Source of the DNA: Erysipelotrichaceae bacterium
GTDB taxonomy: Bacteria; Bacillota_I; Bacilli_A; Erysipelotrichales; Erysipelotrichaceae
Assembly: GCA_017432545.1 (NCBI GenBank)
Contig: JAFRJA010000124.1
Coordinates: 1 to 41,073, forward strand
Length of the DNA: 41,073 bases
Reading direction: 5' to 3'
In this document: positions 22,698 to 30,663 of the stretch, one piece after another
Layout: each line of letters begins with the position of its first letter
Position numbering within the stretch: the stretch's first letter is position 1
Translations under genes and position numbers: made by a program
The notes under the pieces: generated by a model
What the model saw: only the letters and a program-made list of their open reading frames with translations
The model's database searches: none
What the model was told of the DNA's origin: nothing

Positions 22698-24196
22698 TTA
22701 TTTCAGATAATCAGGTAAAGTGTTATGGAACTGATTATAGTTGGCCTTGGTAATGAATGATGTACAGAACAGAGCTACGATCAGCAGATCAAGAAGGTAC
22801 ATACATATTCTAACAATACCGTTATGCCCATCATCGATGCCGGTCGTTGGTGGAACAAAGCGTACAACGACTGTGCCGGAAGAGGAAGAACCAGATGATG
22901 AGTCATCTGAAGGAACACTGTCAGCTCCTCCATCAACCGGAATATTCTGTTCAAACTCGGCAGAGAACTCAATACCACCCCCGTAAGCAACAGTTAATAC
23001 ATAACGGCCTGATTCATCCTTTTCCAATGGTTTGCCATTATTGTAGGCATTGATAATGCTCCAGCCTTCAGCGACATTGAGTACGATCTCGGTGTTTTCT
23101 TTAACAACGGTTTCCCCATGAGACATATCAAGGGCAGAACCATCTTTCTTGGTAGGATTGAGAAGCTCAGAATTCTGATCGATCCTAATTATATAATTTA
23201 CGATTTCCGCAATATTTGTATCATTGTCAGAAACAGCAGAAGTTCTTATTGTGACAGGCTGGGTGTCTTCATAATTTGTTTTTCTATTTTCCAGAGTGTA
23301 ACGGAGGCGTTTTCGGCAGTAGTGGAATCTGAAATAACAAGCGGAGTCGCAGCAGATACAGTTCCATCTACAAACACATCAACAAAACTGTTTTTATCTG
23401 ATGAAATTTTGATTCCTGTTTTTTCTGCAACAACATCACCATTCACTTCAATACTTGATGATCCACCATATTTAGCACTGATATCTATTCCGTCTTCAGC
23501 TTTAATAGAATCGGTCACGGCACTGGAAACAGCCTTAAGAGTAGAATCGATCTCAACTCCTGTTCCGTCTAATACAGTTATAGTATCGGTCATAGCCGAA
23601 GCGAAAGATGTTTCGCCTTTCAGTTCATCAACATTAAGATTTTCATCGTTCAAGGCTTCTCGATCAAAAGACATTGAATCGACTTTAAGACCTGTCTGTT
23701 TTCCTGCATCACCGCTGACCGTAATATCTCCGGTAATAACTGAAACATTAGAACTGCCAAATCCGGCATCAGCATTTACACCGACTACTTCAGCATCATT
23801 TTTATTGATATTCTGAACTGTAACATCTTCTGTTTGAACGAATGTATAAGAACCATTGTTTGCGTCAGCATCAACTCCGTAATAGAGATTGCCTTCACTG
23901 CTTTTGGCATCATTTGACAAGGAAACATCTCCCGTAGTCAGATGTATGCTCGATTCATCTCCCTGAGTGCTGGCGTGTACGGCCCATCCATAGGTAGTAT
24001 ATTCATCATCAGGATCATTGACGACATTAACATCGCCAAGTGTTTCCGTAACTGAGCCACCGCTCCACTCAGTTATCGAGACCGGTGTGGTTTTAACAGG
24101 TGGATCATCCGCATAGATCACTGAAGGCATTACTATCCTTACCAGGCATAGTACCGCCAACAGGCAACGCATGATTGTTTTTCTGTTCTTTTTCAT
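22698..24196 (-). pseudogene. Surface beta-helix-like protein gene with a frameshift
   Basis: ATG 24196 (after GAGG) opens a product with a signal peptide ending near ADDPP. Short repeats such as GDVNVV, GDVSLS, EDVTVQN and GDITVSG follow, suggesting a beta-helix. The frame closes at 23246. From about 23290 another frame continues the same kind of protein (NYEDTQPVTIRTSAVSDND, then the segment from ATG 23126) and ends in a Ser-rich linker and membrane helix at 22698. One extra base in either A run (A5 at 23283-23279 or A4 at 23290-23287 on the minus strand) would restore one reading frame of about 500 codons. It may be a true mutation, a phase-variable tract or an assembly error. Confidence 0.72.
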
Positions 24197-24222
24197 TATC
24201 AGATACCTCATTCTTTTTCTTA

Positions 24223-24291
24223 ATTATATAGACAGGGCATTAATATAAAAATAAATTATCAGTAAGCGGTAATTATTAAAGTATAAGTGGT
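24223..24291 (-). promoter_or_regulatory. LytTR-type operator pair and promoter for the surface genes
   Basis: On the minus strand ACCACTTATA (24291-24282) and ACCGCTTACT (24270-24261) are spaced 21 bp start to start, two helical turns, as in LytTR/AgrA-type sites. A perfect TATAAT -10 (24228-24223) lies downstream with only a poor -35, which is usual for activated promoters. Confidence 0.65.
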
Positions 24292-24302
24292 TAAAATATA
24301 AT

Positions 24303-24367
24303 ACCGTTCATGTATTAAAAATGACCGTTTATGTAAAACTGGCAGATAACTGCATGACTGTTATAGT
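24303..24367 (+). promoter_or_regulatory. LytTR-type operator pair and promoter for the regulator gene
   Basis: ACCGTTCATG (24303-24312) and ACCGTTTATG (24324-24333) are spaced 21 bp start to start. CTGGCA (24339-24344), a 17-bp spacer and TATAGT (24362-24367) follow. The pair mirrors that of the divergent promoter, so the regulator probably controls itself and the surface genes. Confidence 0.68.
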
Positions 24368-24402
24368 GAAATAGTGAGTCAGATTTCTTAAAATGGAAAC
24401 AG

Positions 24403-24870
24403 ATGAAAAAGATCAATATAGAGTTTGCAGAAGATCCTTCGCAGCAGGATATTAATATCGTAATAACAGCTGATAAGAAGGATGAAGAAGTAATGGAACT
24501 GATCAAGAAGATTTCTGATCCTTTTGAAAGTACCATCACAGTCTATGATGATAAAGGTTCAGCGATCATCATTCCTTTAGAAAAGATCTATTCTATTTCT
24601 TCCAACAACAGAAAACTTAAAGTAGTATCGGAAGATGGTGTTTTTGAGATGAGATCTTCTTTACAGGATATTGAACAGGAACTGAAATCACCATCTTTCA
24701 TCAAGATCTCCCGTTATGAGATCATCAATCTTCTGAAGGTGAAAGAATTTGATTTTTCAGTTTCAGGAACTTTAAGAATCGAAATGAATAACGGTTTGGA
24801 AACCTGGGCATCAAGACGCAGTATTTCGGAAATAAAGAAACGTCTGATGAGAAAGGAAAATGATCAATGA
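24403..24870 (+). CDS. LytTR-domain DNA-binding regulator
   Basis: The 155-residue protein has no receiver domain. After a 45-residue N-terminal part (INIEFAEDPSQQDINIVI) it carries a LytTR domain: IPLEKIYSISSNNRKLKVVSEDGVFEMRSSLQDIEQEL, FIKISRYEIINLLKV and ETWASRRSISEIKKRL. These domains bind direct repeats spaced about two turns, and such repeats lie just upstream. The stop overlaps the next gene by 4 nt. This pairing of a stand-alone LytTR regulator with a DUF3021 membrane protein is common in Bacillota, where the membrane protein is thought to restrain the regulator. Confidence 0.92.
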   Translation: MKKINIEFAEDPSQQDINIVITADKKDEEVMELIKKISDPFESTITVYDDKGSAIIIPLEKIYSISSNNRKLKVVSEDGVFEMRSSLQDIEQELKSPSFIKISRYEIINLLKVKEFDFSVSGTLRIEMNNGLETWASRRSISEIKKRLMRKENDQ

Positions 24871-25322
24871 CAAAAAACAGGATTAAAAGAATACTGATAG
24901 GTTTTGTGATTGGGATGGCCATTGGTGATTTGATCACTTTCCTTAACGCCTATTTCTCAGGCTCAAGTGTTTTATTTGGTTCGGATATGATAAGCAAATA
25001 CGGAAGCGAAACAAACGCTTTTCTGGTTCATACACTTTTATCAGGAATTCATGGCGCGATCTGTTTTGCGGGAACCTGTTTCTACGAAATAGAAGACTGG
25101 GGTCTGTTCAAAGCAACAGTTTTACATTGTCTTTTGATCAACGCTTCTTTTCTGATCATCGGGCTTTATCTCAACTGGATACCGGCAAACACCGTTGTGA
25201 TATTGATTTCGTGTTTAGTGATCACCGGAATCTTCTTTATCATCTGGCTGATAATGGCTTCAAGATACAGGAAAGAAGTTAAAAAACTGAATGATCTGCT
25301 TCGGGAAAAGAAGGATGAATAG
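24867..25322 (+). CDS. DUF3021-family membrane protein
   Basis: The 151-residue product has four membrane helices (about 10-28, 52-72, 82-105 and 111-132) and a basic, charged C-terminal tail. It matches the DUF3021 group encoded with LytTR regulators. It starts inside the regulator stop (ATGA overlap), so the two are made together. The accepted idea is that it binds and inhibits its LytTR partner until a signal arrives; no signal is known for this pair. Confidence 0.87.
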   Translation: MTKNRIKRILIGFVIGMAIGDLITFLNAYFSGSSVLFGSDMISKYGSETNAFLVHTLLSGIHGAICFAGTCFYEIEDWGLFKATVLHCLLINASFLIIGLYLNWIPANTVVILISCLVITGIFFIIWLIMASRYRKEVKKLNDLLREKKDE

Positions 25323-25364
25323 ATAAAAAACTTCTGTTTCTGAAACTTTTTTCAGTCTGATTAA

Positions 25365-25376
25365 GGTACCGGTACC
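25365..25376. repeat. 12-bp palindrome GGTACCGGTACC
   Basis: A perfect palindrome about 40 bp after the DUF3021 gene and 30 bp before the pyrG promoter. It may be an operator or a chance repeat. Confidence 0.35.
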
Positions 25377-25404
25377 GGTTTTTAAAATTTTTATGTAAAC
25401 CATA

Positions 25405-25433
25405 TTGACAAGATATATTTCATAGGTTTAGTA
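25405..25433 (+). promoter_or_regulatory. Candidate pyrG promoter
   Basis: A perfect -35 TTGACA (25405-25410) with TTAGTA at 17 bp (25428-25433). The -10 is weak; TATGAT at 25432 would be too far away. Confidence 0.45.
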
Positions 25434-25450
25434 TGATAAAGTATTTTGAT

Positions 25451-25553
25451 TTGTACGGCCGTACAAGACCATAATTTCCATGGAATATAGTTCGTGGATA
25501 TGGTTTGATAACCCTTATTAATAACATCGCTGACGATGTTGTTTTTTATTTTT
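25451..25553 (+). promoter_or_regulatory. pyrG leader with terminator hairpin (probable attenuator)
   Basis: The leader holds three hairpins in a row. First is a 16-bp perfect palindrome, TTGTACGGCCGTACAA (25451-25466). Second is a hairpin of ACCATA/TCCA (25468-25480) with TGGA/TATGGT (25495-25504). Third is an intrinsic terminator, AACATCG (25523-25529) with CGATGTT (25534-25540), followed by a T-rich tract to 25553. The terminator stands right before the pyrG ribosome site, as in pyrG attenuation of Bacillus. The GGGC start used there is not evident, so the control mechanism may differ. Confidence 0.55.
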
Positions 25554-25568
25554 ACGGAGGTCGCTATT

Positions 25569-27176
25569 ATGTCAAAATTCATCTTTGTGACCGGTGGTGT
25601 CGTATCCGGTCTGGGAAAAGGAATCACGGCTGCTTCATTGGGCAGACTTTTGAAAGCCAGGGGTCTGAAAATTGCTTCGCAGAAACTGGATCCTTACATA
25701 AATGTCGACCCTGGTACCATGTCACCTTACCAGCATGGCGAGGTATATGTGACGGAAGATGGAGCGGAGACGGATCTCGATCTCGGTCATTATGAAAGAT
25801 TCATCAACGAGGACTTAAATAAGTATTCAAATCTGACGACCGGTAAGGTGTACTGGAATGTCCTGAATAAAGAAAGAAAAGGTGAGTATCTGGGCAAGAC
25901 GGTTCAGGTCATCCCGCATATCACCAATGAGATAAAGGATTTTATCTATTCGGCAGCAAAAAAGAATAATCCCGATATTCTGATCTGTGAAGTCGGAGGG
26001 ACGATCGGTGACATCGAATCGCAGCCTTTCATAGAAGCGATCAGACAGATCGGACTGGAACAGGGTCCGGACAACGTCTGTTATGTCCATGTGACACTGA
26101 TCCCTTATCTGGTCAGCTCCAAGGAACACAAAACCAAACCGACGCAGCATTCTGTCAAGGAATTACAGGGTATGGGCATCAATCCGGATATCATCGTCCT
26201 TAGATGTGCCAAGCCTCTGGAAGATGAAGTGTTTGTCAAGATCGCGATGTTCTGCAACATGAAGGAAAAATGCGTCATTGAAAACAGAACCTTGCCGTTA
26301 TTATATGAAGTACCGCTGATGCTGGAAAAACAGAAGATTGCGGATACAGTATGTGAGAAACTGCAGCTAAAAGTTCAGAAAGCAGATCTCAGCGGCTGGA
26401 AGGCGATGGTCAAGAAAGCCAAACATCCGGTTCATAATGTAACGATCGGAATGGTGGGCAAGTATGTCAAACTTCATGATGCTTATCTGTCGATCAGTGA
26501 AGCTCTGACACATGCGGGATATGAAACTTCCAGCAAGATTAAAATCAAATGGATCGATGCGGAAACGGTCAATGAAAGAAACGTGGCTAATAAACTGAAA
26601 GATTGTGATGGTGTAATCGTTCCGGGTGGTTTTGGTGATCGGGGCATTGAAGGCATGATCACGACTGCCGGATATTGCCGGAATAATAATCTGCCATATC
26701 TGGGCATCTGTCTGGGTATGCAGGTAGCGGTCATTGAGTTTGCAAGAAACGTCTGTGAGATGAAGGGTGCCAATTCGAGAGAATTCGATCCTGATTCACA
26801 ATATAAAGTTATTGATTTCCTGCCCGGTCAGAATGATGAAAAAGACAAGGGTGGTACTTTAAGACTTGGTTCCTATGTCTGCAGGCTTAAAAAAGGAACA
26901 AGGATCTATAAGGCTTATGGTGTAGAGGAGATCAGAGAACGTCACCGTCACCGTTATGAATTCAACAATGAATTCCGACAGCGACTGCAGGATTCTGGTA
27001 TGATCTTATCAGGAACATCACCTGATGAATATATTGTTGAGACAATGGAATATAAAGATGATGATTACTTTATCGGTGTACAATTCCATCCGGAATTCAA
27101 ATCGAGACCTAATAAACCTCATCCGTTATTTGTCGGATTGGTCAATGCGGCATTAAAATATCAAAAGGAGAAATAA
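25569..27176 (+). CDS. pyrG: CTP synthase
   Basis: ATG 25569, 8 nt after ACGGAGG, gives a 535-residue protein, the usual PyrG length. The synthetase domain starts [17 protein letters not shown] (P-loop) and includes [20 protein letters not shown]. The C-terminal glutamine amidotransferase shows the oxyanion GGFGDRG, the nucleophile Cys in GICLGMQ, and the His/Glu pair in QFHPEFKS. The enzyme makes CTP from UTP using glutamine and ATP. The glutamine synthetase gene starts 3 nt after its stop, an apt pairing as PyrG consumes glutamine. A leader terminator upstream suggests attenuation. Confidence 0.98.
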   Translation: MSKFIFVTGGVVSGLGKGITAASLGRLLKARGLKIASQKLDPYINVDPGTMSPYQHGEVYVTEDGAETDLDLGHYERFINEDLNKYSNLTTGKVYWNVLNKERKGEYLGKTVQVIPHITNEIKDFIYSAAKKNNPDILICEVGGTIGDIESQPFIEAIRQIGLEQGPDNVCYVHVTLIPYLVSSKEHKTKPTQHSVKELQGMGINPDIIVLRCAKPLEDEVFVKIAMFCNMKEKCVIENRTLPLLYEVPLMLEKQKIADTVCEKLQLKVQKADLSGWKAMVKKAKHPVHNVTIGMVGKYVKLHDAYLSISEALTHAGYETSSKIKIKWIDAETVNERNVANKLKDCDGVIVPGGFGDRGIEGMITTAGYCRNNNLPYLGICLGMQVAVIEFARNVCEMKGANSREFDPDSQYKVIDFLPGQNDEKDKGGTLRLGSYVCRLKKGTRIYKAYGVEEIRERHRHRYEFNNEFRQRLQDSGMILSGTSPDEYIVETMEYKDDDYFIGVQFHPEFKSRPNKPHPLFVGLVNAALKYQKEK

Positions 27177-27179
27177 ATT

Positions 27180-29267
27180 ATGACAGACATTATGAATACA
27201 TTCGGAAGCAAGGTCTTCAATGATGAAGTGATGAAGAAAAGGCTTTCTAAAGCCACTTATCAGGAAATAAATAATACGATCAAAAGAGGTACATATCTCA
27301 ATAAGGATATAGCTGAAGAAGTAGCTAAAGCCATGAAGGACTGGGCTATTGAAAACGGAGCTACCCATTTTACCCATTGGTTCCATCCGTTGAGCGGTGC
27401 TACAGCCGAGAAACATGAAAGCTTTGTTTCCACGGCTGGCGGCGGAAAGATCATTCTTGAGTTCTCACCAAACAACCTGGTCAAAGGCGAAGCAGACGCT
27501 TCCTCCTTCCCATCAGGCGGTTTGAGAGACACTTTTGAAGCCAGGGGCTATACGGCCTGGGATCCGACATCCTATGCCTTTATAAAGGACGGCATCTTAT
27601 GTATCCCGACGATCTTCTGTTCCTATTCAGGAGAAGCTCTTGATCATAAGACACCATTGTTAAGATCAATGGAAGCCTTGAACAGAGAAGCTATGAGGAT
27701 CCTTCATCTTTTCGGTAATGAAGATGTTGATCATGTCAAAGCAACAGCCGGCGCAGAACAGGAATACTTCCTTGTCGATAAGAAATACTTTGATGAAAGA
27801 GAAGACTTAAGACTTACTGGCAGAACTCTGTTTGGTGCCATGACCCCTAAAGGTCAGGAGATGAATGATCACTACTACGGCTCCATTGAAACAAGAGTTC
27901 AGGATTTCATGAAGGATCTCAATAAGGAATTATGGACCTTGGGTATTCAAGCCAAGACTGAGCACAATGAAGTAGCTCCATCGCAACACGAACTGGCCAA
28001 TAACTTCTTAACTGTCAATGTCTCCGCCGATCAGAACAATCTGACCATGGAAGTGATGAAGAAGACGGCCAAGAAACATGGTCTGGAGTGCCTGTTACAT
28101 GAAAAGCCATTCGCCAATATCAATGGTTCCGGCAAGCACAACAACTGGTCTTTGAAAACTGATACAGGTATGAATCTTCTGGATCCGGGTGATACGCCTA
28201 AAGAGAACGCTCAGTTTTTAATCTTCTTAATGGCTGTCATCAAAGCCGTTGATGAATATCAGGATCTGATCAGAATGTCTGTCTCATCAGCGGGCAATGA
28301 CCATCGTTTAGGCGGACATGAAGCTCCTCCCGCTATCATCTCAGTATTCATCGGTGATGAACTGGCGGCAATCCTTGATTCGATCGAGAATGAGACTTCC
28401 TATGACTCGACAAGATCTTCGATCCAGATCGGTGTCCATACGATCCCTTCATTCCCTAAAGACAACACAGACCGTAACAGGACTTCACCGTTTGCCTTCA
28501 CCGGAAACAAGTTTGAGTTCCGCATGCCAGGATCTTCAGCATCTATAGCTACACCTAATACGATCTTGAATACGGTAATAGCACAAGAGCTGAAGGAATT
28601 CGCTGATATCTTGGAAAAAGCCGATGACCTCAATACTGCTATTCATGATCTGATCATCAAGACTCTGAACGATCACAAGCGTATCATCTTCAACGGCAAT
28701 GGTTATGATGTCTCCTGGGTAGAAGAAGCGAAAAGACGTGGTTTAAGCAACTACGCTTCAACTCCGGAAGCTTTATCTCACTATCTTGATAAGAAGAATG
28801 TCGATGTCTTATTAAACAATAAAGTACTGACTGATACTGAGCTTCATTCAAGATATGAGATCTATCTGGAGAAATACTACAAGACAATCAATATTGAAGC
28901 TTTGACGATGTTGGACATGTTGAAGAAGGATATACTTCCGGCTTTGAGCAGATATGAGAAGGAATTACTCTCTGTCATCAATCAGAGCAAGGAAGCTGGC
29001 TTATACAATAATGACATGTATGAAGTAGCAGTAATGGAGACGATCATGGACTGTTCAGGAAGGATCGTCAGAGATATTGCCTTACTTGAAGAACTGTTGA
29101 GTAAAGACAAAGGTTCCGATTCCTTACAGATCGCTTTCTTCTATCATGATGAGATACTTCCGCTCATGGAAGAGATCAGAAGATATACCGATGAACTCGA
29201 GAAGATCACTGATCGCAAATACTGGCCAATGCCTACCTACTTCGAACTGCTGTTTGGAGTGGAATAA
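27180..29267 (+). CDS. glnN: Glutamine synthetase, type III (GlnN)
   Basis: The 695-residue length and the motifs NGATHFTHWFHPLSG, SFPSGGLRDTFEARGY, AGAEQEYFLVDK, HNEVAPSQHELA and NINGSGKHNNWS identify the GSIII class rather than GlnA type I. The enzyme joins ammonia to glutamate with ATP and forms dodecamers. The ATG is 8 nt after AAGGAG, which overlaps the pyrG end, so the two genes form an operon. A strong bidirectional terminator follows. GSIII is frequent in Bacteroidetes and some Bacillota. No GlnR-like site was noticed. Confidence 0.96.
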   Translation: MTDIMNTFGSKVFNDEVMKKRLSKATYQEINNTIKRGTYLNKDIAEEVAKAMKDWAIENGATHFTHWFHPLSGATAEKHESFVSTAGGGKIILEFSPNNLVKGEADASSFPSGGLRDTFEARGYTAWDPTSYAFIKDGILCIPTIFCSYSGEALDHKTPLLRSMEALNREAMRILHLFGNEDVDHVKATAGAEQEYFLVDKKYFDEREDLRLTGRTLFGAMTPKGQEMNDHYYGSIETRVQDFMKDLNKELWTLGIQAKTEHNEVAPSQHELANNFLTVNVSADQNNLTMEVMKKTAKKHGLECLLHEKPFANINGSGKHNNWSLKTDTGMNLLDPGDTPKENAQFLIFLMAVIKAVDEYQDLIRMSVSSAGNDHRLGGHEAPPAIISVFIGDELAAILDSIENETSYDSTRSSIQIGVHTIPSFPKDNTDRNRTSPFAFTGNKFEFRMPGSSASIATPNTILNTVIAQELKEFADILEKADDLNTAIHDLIIKTLNDHKRIIFNGNGYDVSWVEEAKRRGLSNYASTPEALSHYLDKKNVDVLLNNKVLTDTELHSRYEIYLEKYYKTINIEALTMLDMLKKDILPALSRYEKELLSVINQSKEAGLYNNDMYEVAVMETIMDCSGRIVRDIALLEELLSKDKGSDSLQIAFFYHDEILPLMEEIRRYTDELEKITDRKYWPMPTYFELLFGVE

Positions 29268-29292
29268 GAAACTGACATTTTACAAAAACACA

Positions 29293-29330
29293 AAAGGGGT
29301 TATCCGATGGTTTTGGATAACCCCTTTGTT
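29293..29330. terminator. Strong bidirectional terminator
   Basis: A perfect 13-bp stem (29293-29305 with 29315-29327) with A and T flanks, between the convergent glutamine synthetase and alcohol dehydrogenase genes. Confidence 0.88.
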
Positions 29331-29349
29331 GTTGGAAAAGATCAGTATA

Positions 29350-30519
29350 TTACAGACAATCCTTGTAGATATTTACTACATCTTCACTGTCAAGCTGAAC
29401 AAATGCGTTTTCCAGTCTTCCGCCTTCACAGCAGTGATCTGCCATGGCTTTGAAGTGTTCTTCATTAATGCCAAGTTCACCAAGAGTCATCGGGATACCG
29501 TTTTCTTTGAAGAAGTTTTCCAAGGCATCGATGCCTTTTATAGCCAGTTCGTGTTCATCATTTCCTTCTAAGCTCCAGACGTTTCTTGCGAAGCGGACAA
29601 AGCGCCACTCACATGATGGGTCTTTCTGAAGGATATAACGCATCCAGCGTGGAGTCAGGATAGCTAAACCAACTCCGTGGGTGATGTCATAGTAGGCTGA
29701 TAGTTCATGTTCCATGGCGTGGCATGGCCAGCCGGTGAACTGCTTGCCGTATTCAGGAATACCTGAGCAGGCAACGGATTCACAATGCATGAGATTGGCT
29801 CTGGCTGAATAGTTGTCAGGTTCCTTTAAGGCTACCGGAAGATTTCTGATCACTGACTTCAGGATCGTTTCAGCGATGCCGTCAGACAGTTCGCTGTCCG
29901 GAGTCTTTGAGAAATAACCTTCCATGATATGTGACATGATATCGGCTGATCCGGCAGCTGTCTGGTATTTGGAGACGCTGAAGGTGTAAGTCGGATCAAG
30001 GATCGAAACTGATGGATAGGTGAAGGAAGCACCGAGTTTTTCATTGGTCTTGAAATTAGTGATGACGCCACCGCCGTCGAAATCAGACCCGGTCGCACTG
30101 ATCGTCAAAATATCTACTAAAGGCAGAGATTTCTTTGGCCCTTTGACATGTTTGACCATGTACCAGAAATCATCTCCGTCATAGTAATAGCCGGAGCAGA
30201 TAGCTTTGCAGCAGTCGATCGTACTGCCGCCACCAACAGCCAGAACGACATCGATGTTGTGTTCTTTACATAAGGTAACACCTTTTTCGACTGATTCAAT
30301 ACGTGGATTAGGTTCAATACCGCTCAGTTCAACAACTTTGAATCCACCGTCATTTAAGATCTTCATGACTTCATCATAGAGACCGATCTTCTTGATCGAC
30401 CCGCCACCATAGCCAAGAAGCACGTTGGTACCGAACTGTCTTAAAGCTTCATCAAGATGGGATATCACCCCTTTACCGAAATATACTTTAGTTGGAATAT
30501 TGTGTGTGTAATTTAACAT
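29350..30519 (-). CDS. Iron-containing alcohol dehydrogenase (butanol dehydrogenase-like)
   Basis: The 389-residue protein is a group III dehydrogenase. It has the NAD(P) turn YGGGSIKK, AVGGGSTIDCCKA, the metal-site segment GSADIMSHIMEGYF with Asp/His ligands, and HAMEHELSAYYDITHGVGLA with two further His. It resembles BdhA/YqdH-type enzymes that reduce aldehydes such as butanal with NAD(P)H. AGAGGAAAAAC precedes the ATG. It stands alone between terminators, with its own candidate promoter upstream. It would add to AdhE in recycling NADH during fermentation. Confidence 0.93.
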   Translation of the reverse strand: MLNYTHNIPTKVYFGKGVISHLDEALRQFGTNVLLGYGGGSIKKIGLYDEVMKILNDGGFKVVELSGIEPNPRIESVEKGVTLCKEHNIDVVLAVGGGSTIDCCKAICSGYYYDGDDFWYMVKHVKGPKKSLPLVDILTISATGSDFDGGGVITNFKTNEKLGASFTYPSVSILDPTYTFSVSKYQTAAGSADIMSHIMEGYFSKTPDSELSDGIAETILKSVIRNLPVALKEPDNYSARANLMHCESVACSGIPEYGKQFTGWPCHAMEHELSAYYDITHGVGLAILTPRWMRYILQKDPSCEWRFVRFARNVWSLEGNDEHELAIKGIDALENFFKENGIPMTLGELGINEEHFKAMADHCCEGGRLENAFVQLDSEDVVNIYKDCL

Positions 30520-30563
30520 GTTTTTCCTCTTTCTCTACATCGCTTCTAAAATCTTATCATGAC

Positions 30564-30604
30564 AAAATAATTCATAAAATGAATATGCTCAAGAACTGTT
30601 GAGC
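30564..30604 (-). promoter_or_regulatory. Candidate promoter/operator of the alcohol dehydrogenase gene
   Basis: Minus-strand TTGAGC (30592-30587), a 17-bp spacer and TATTTT (30569-30564). The -35 lies in an inverted repeat (GCTCAA-N6-TTGAGC, 30587-30604), and the spacer contains another (ATTCAT-AAA-ATGAAT, 30570-30584). Both could be regulator sites. Confidence 0.4.
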
Positions 30605-30610
30605 AGATAT

Positions 30611-30637
30611 AAAAAGCAGGATTCTGTGATCCTGCTT
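30611..30637 (-). terminator. Terminator of the ABC importer operon
   Basis: On the minus strand a perfect 9-bp stem, AAGCAGGAT with ATCCTGCTT (30637-30614), is followed by TTT. It lies 26 bp past the ATPase stop. Confidence 0.8.
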
Positions 30638-30663
30638 AATGGTTTTTGTAGCTGATCAGATGA

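Noticed and set aside
23278..23292. Programmed -1 frameshift in the surface gene
   Set aside because: No classical X XXY YYZ heptamer stands in the required frame and I see no strong downstream pseudoknot; an indel in an A tract is simpler.
25323..25360. Terminator after the DUF3021 gene
   Set aside because: The A-rich and T-rich stretches could pair only with several mismatches, so no convincing stem can be drawn.
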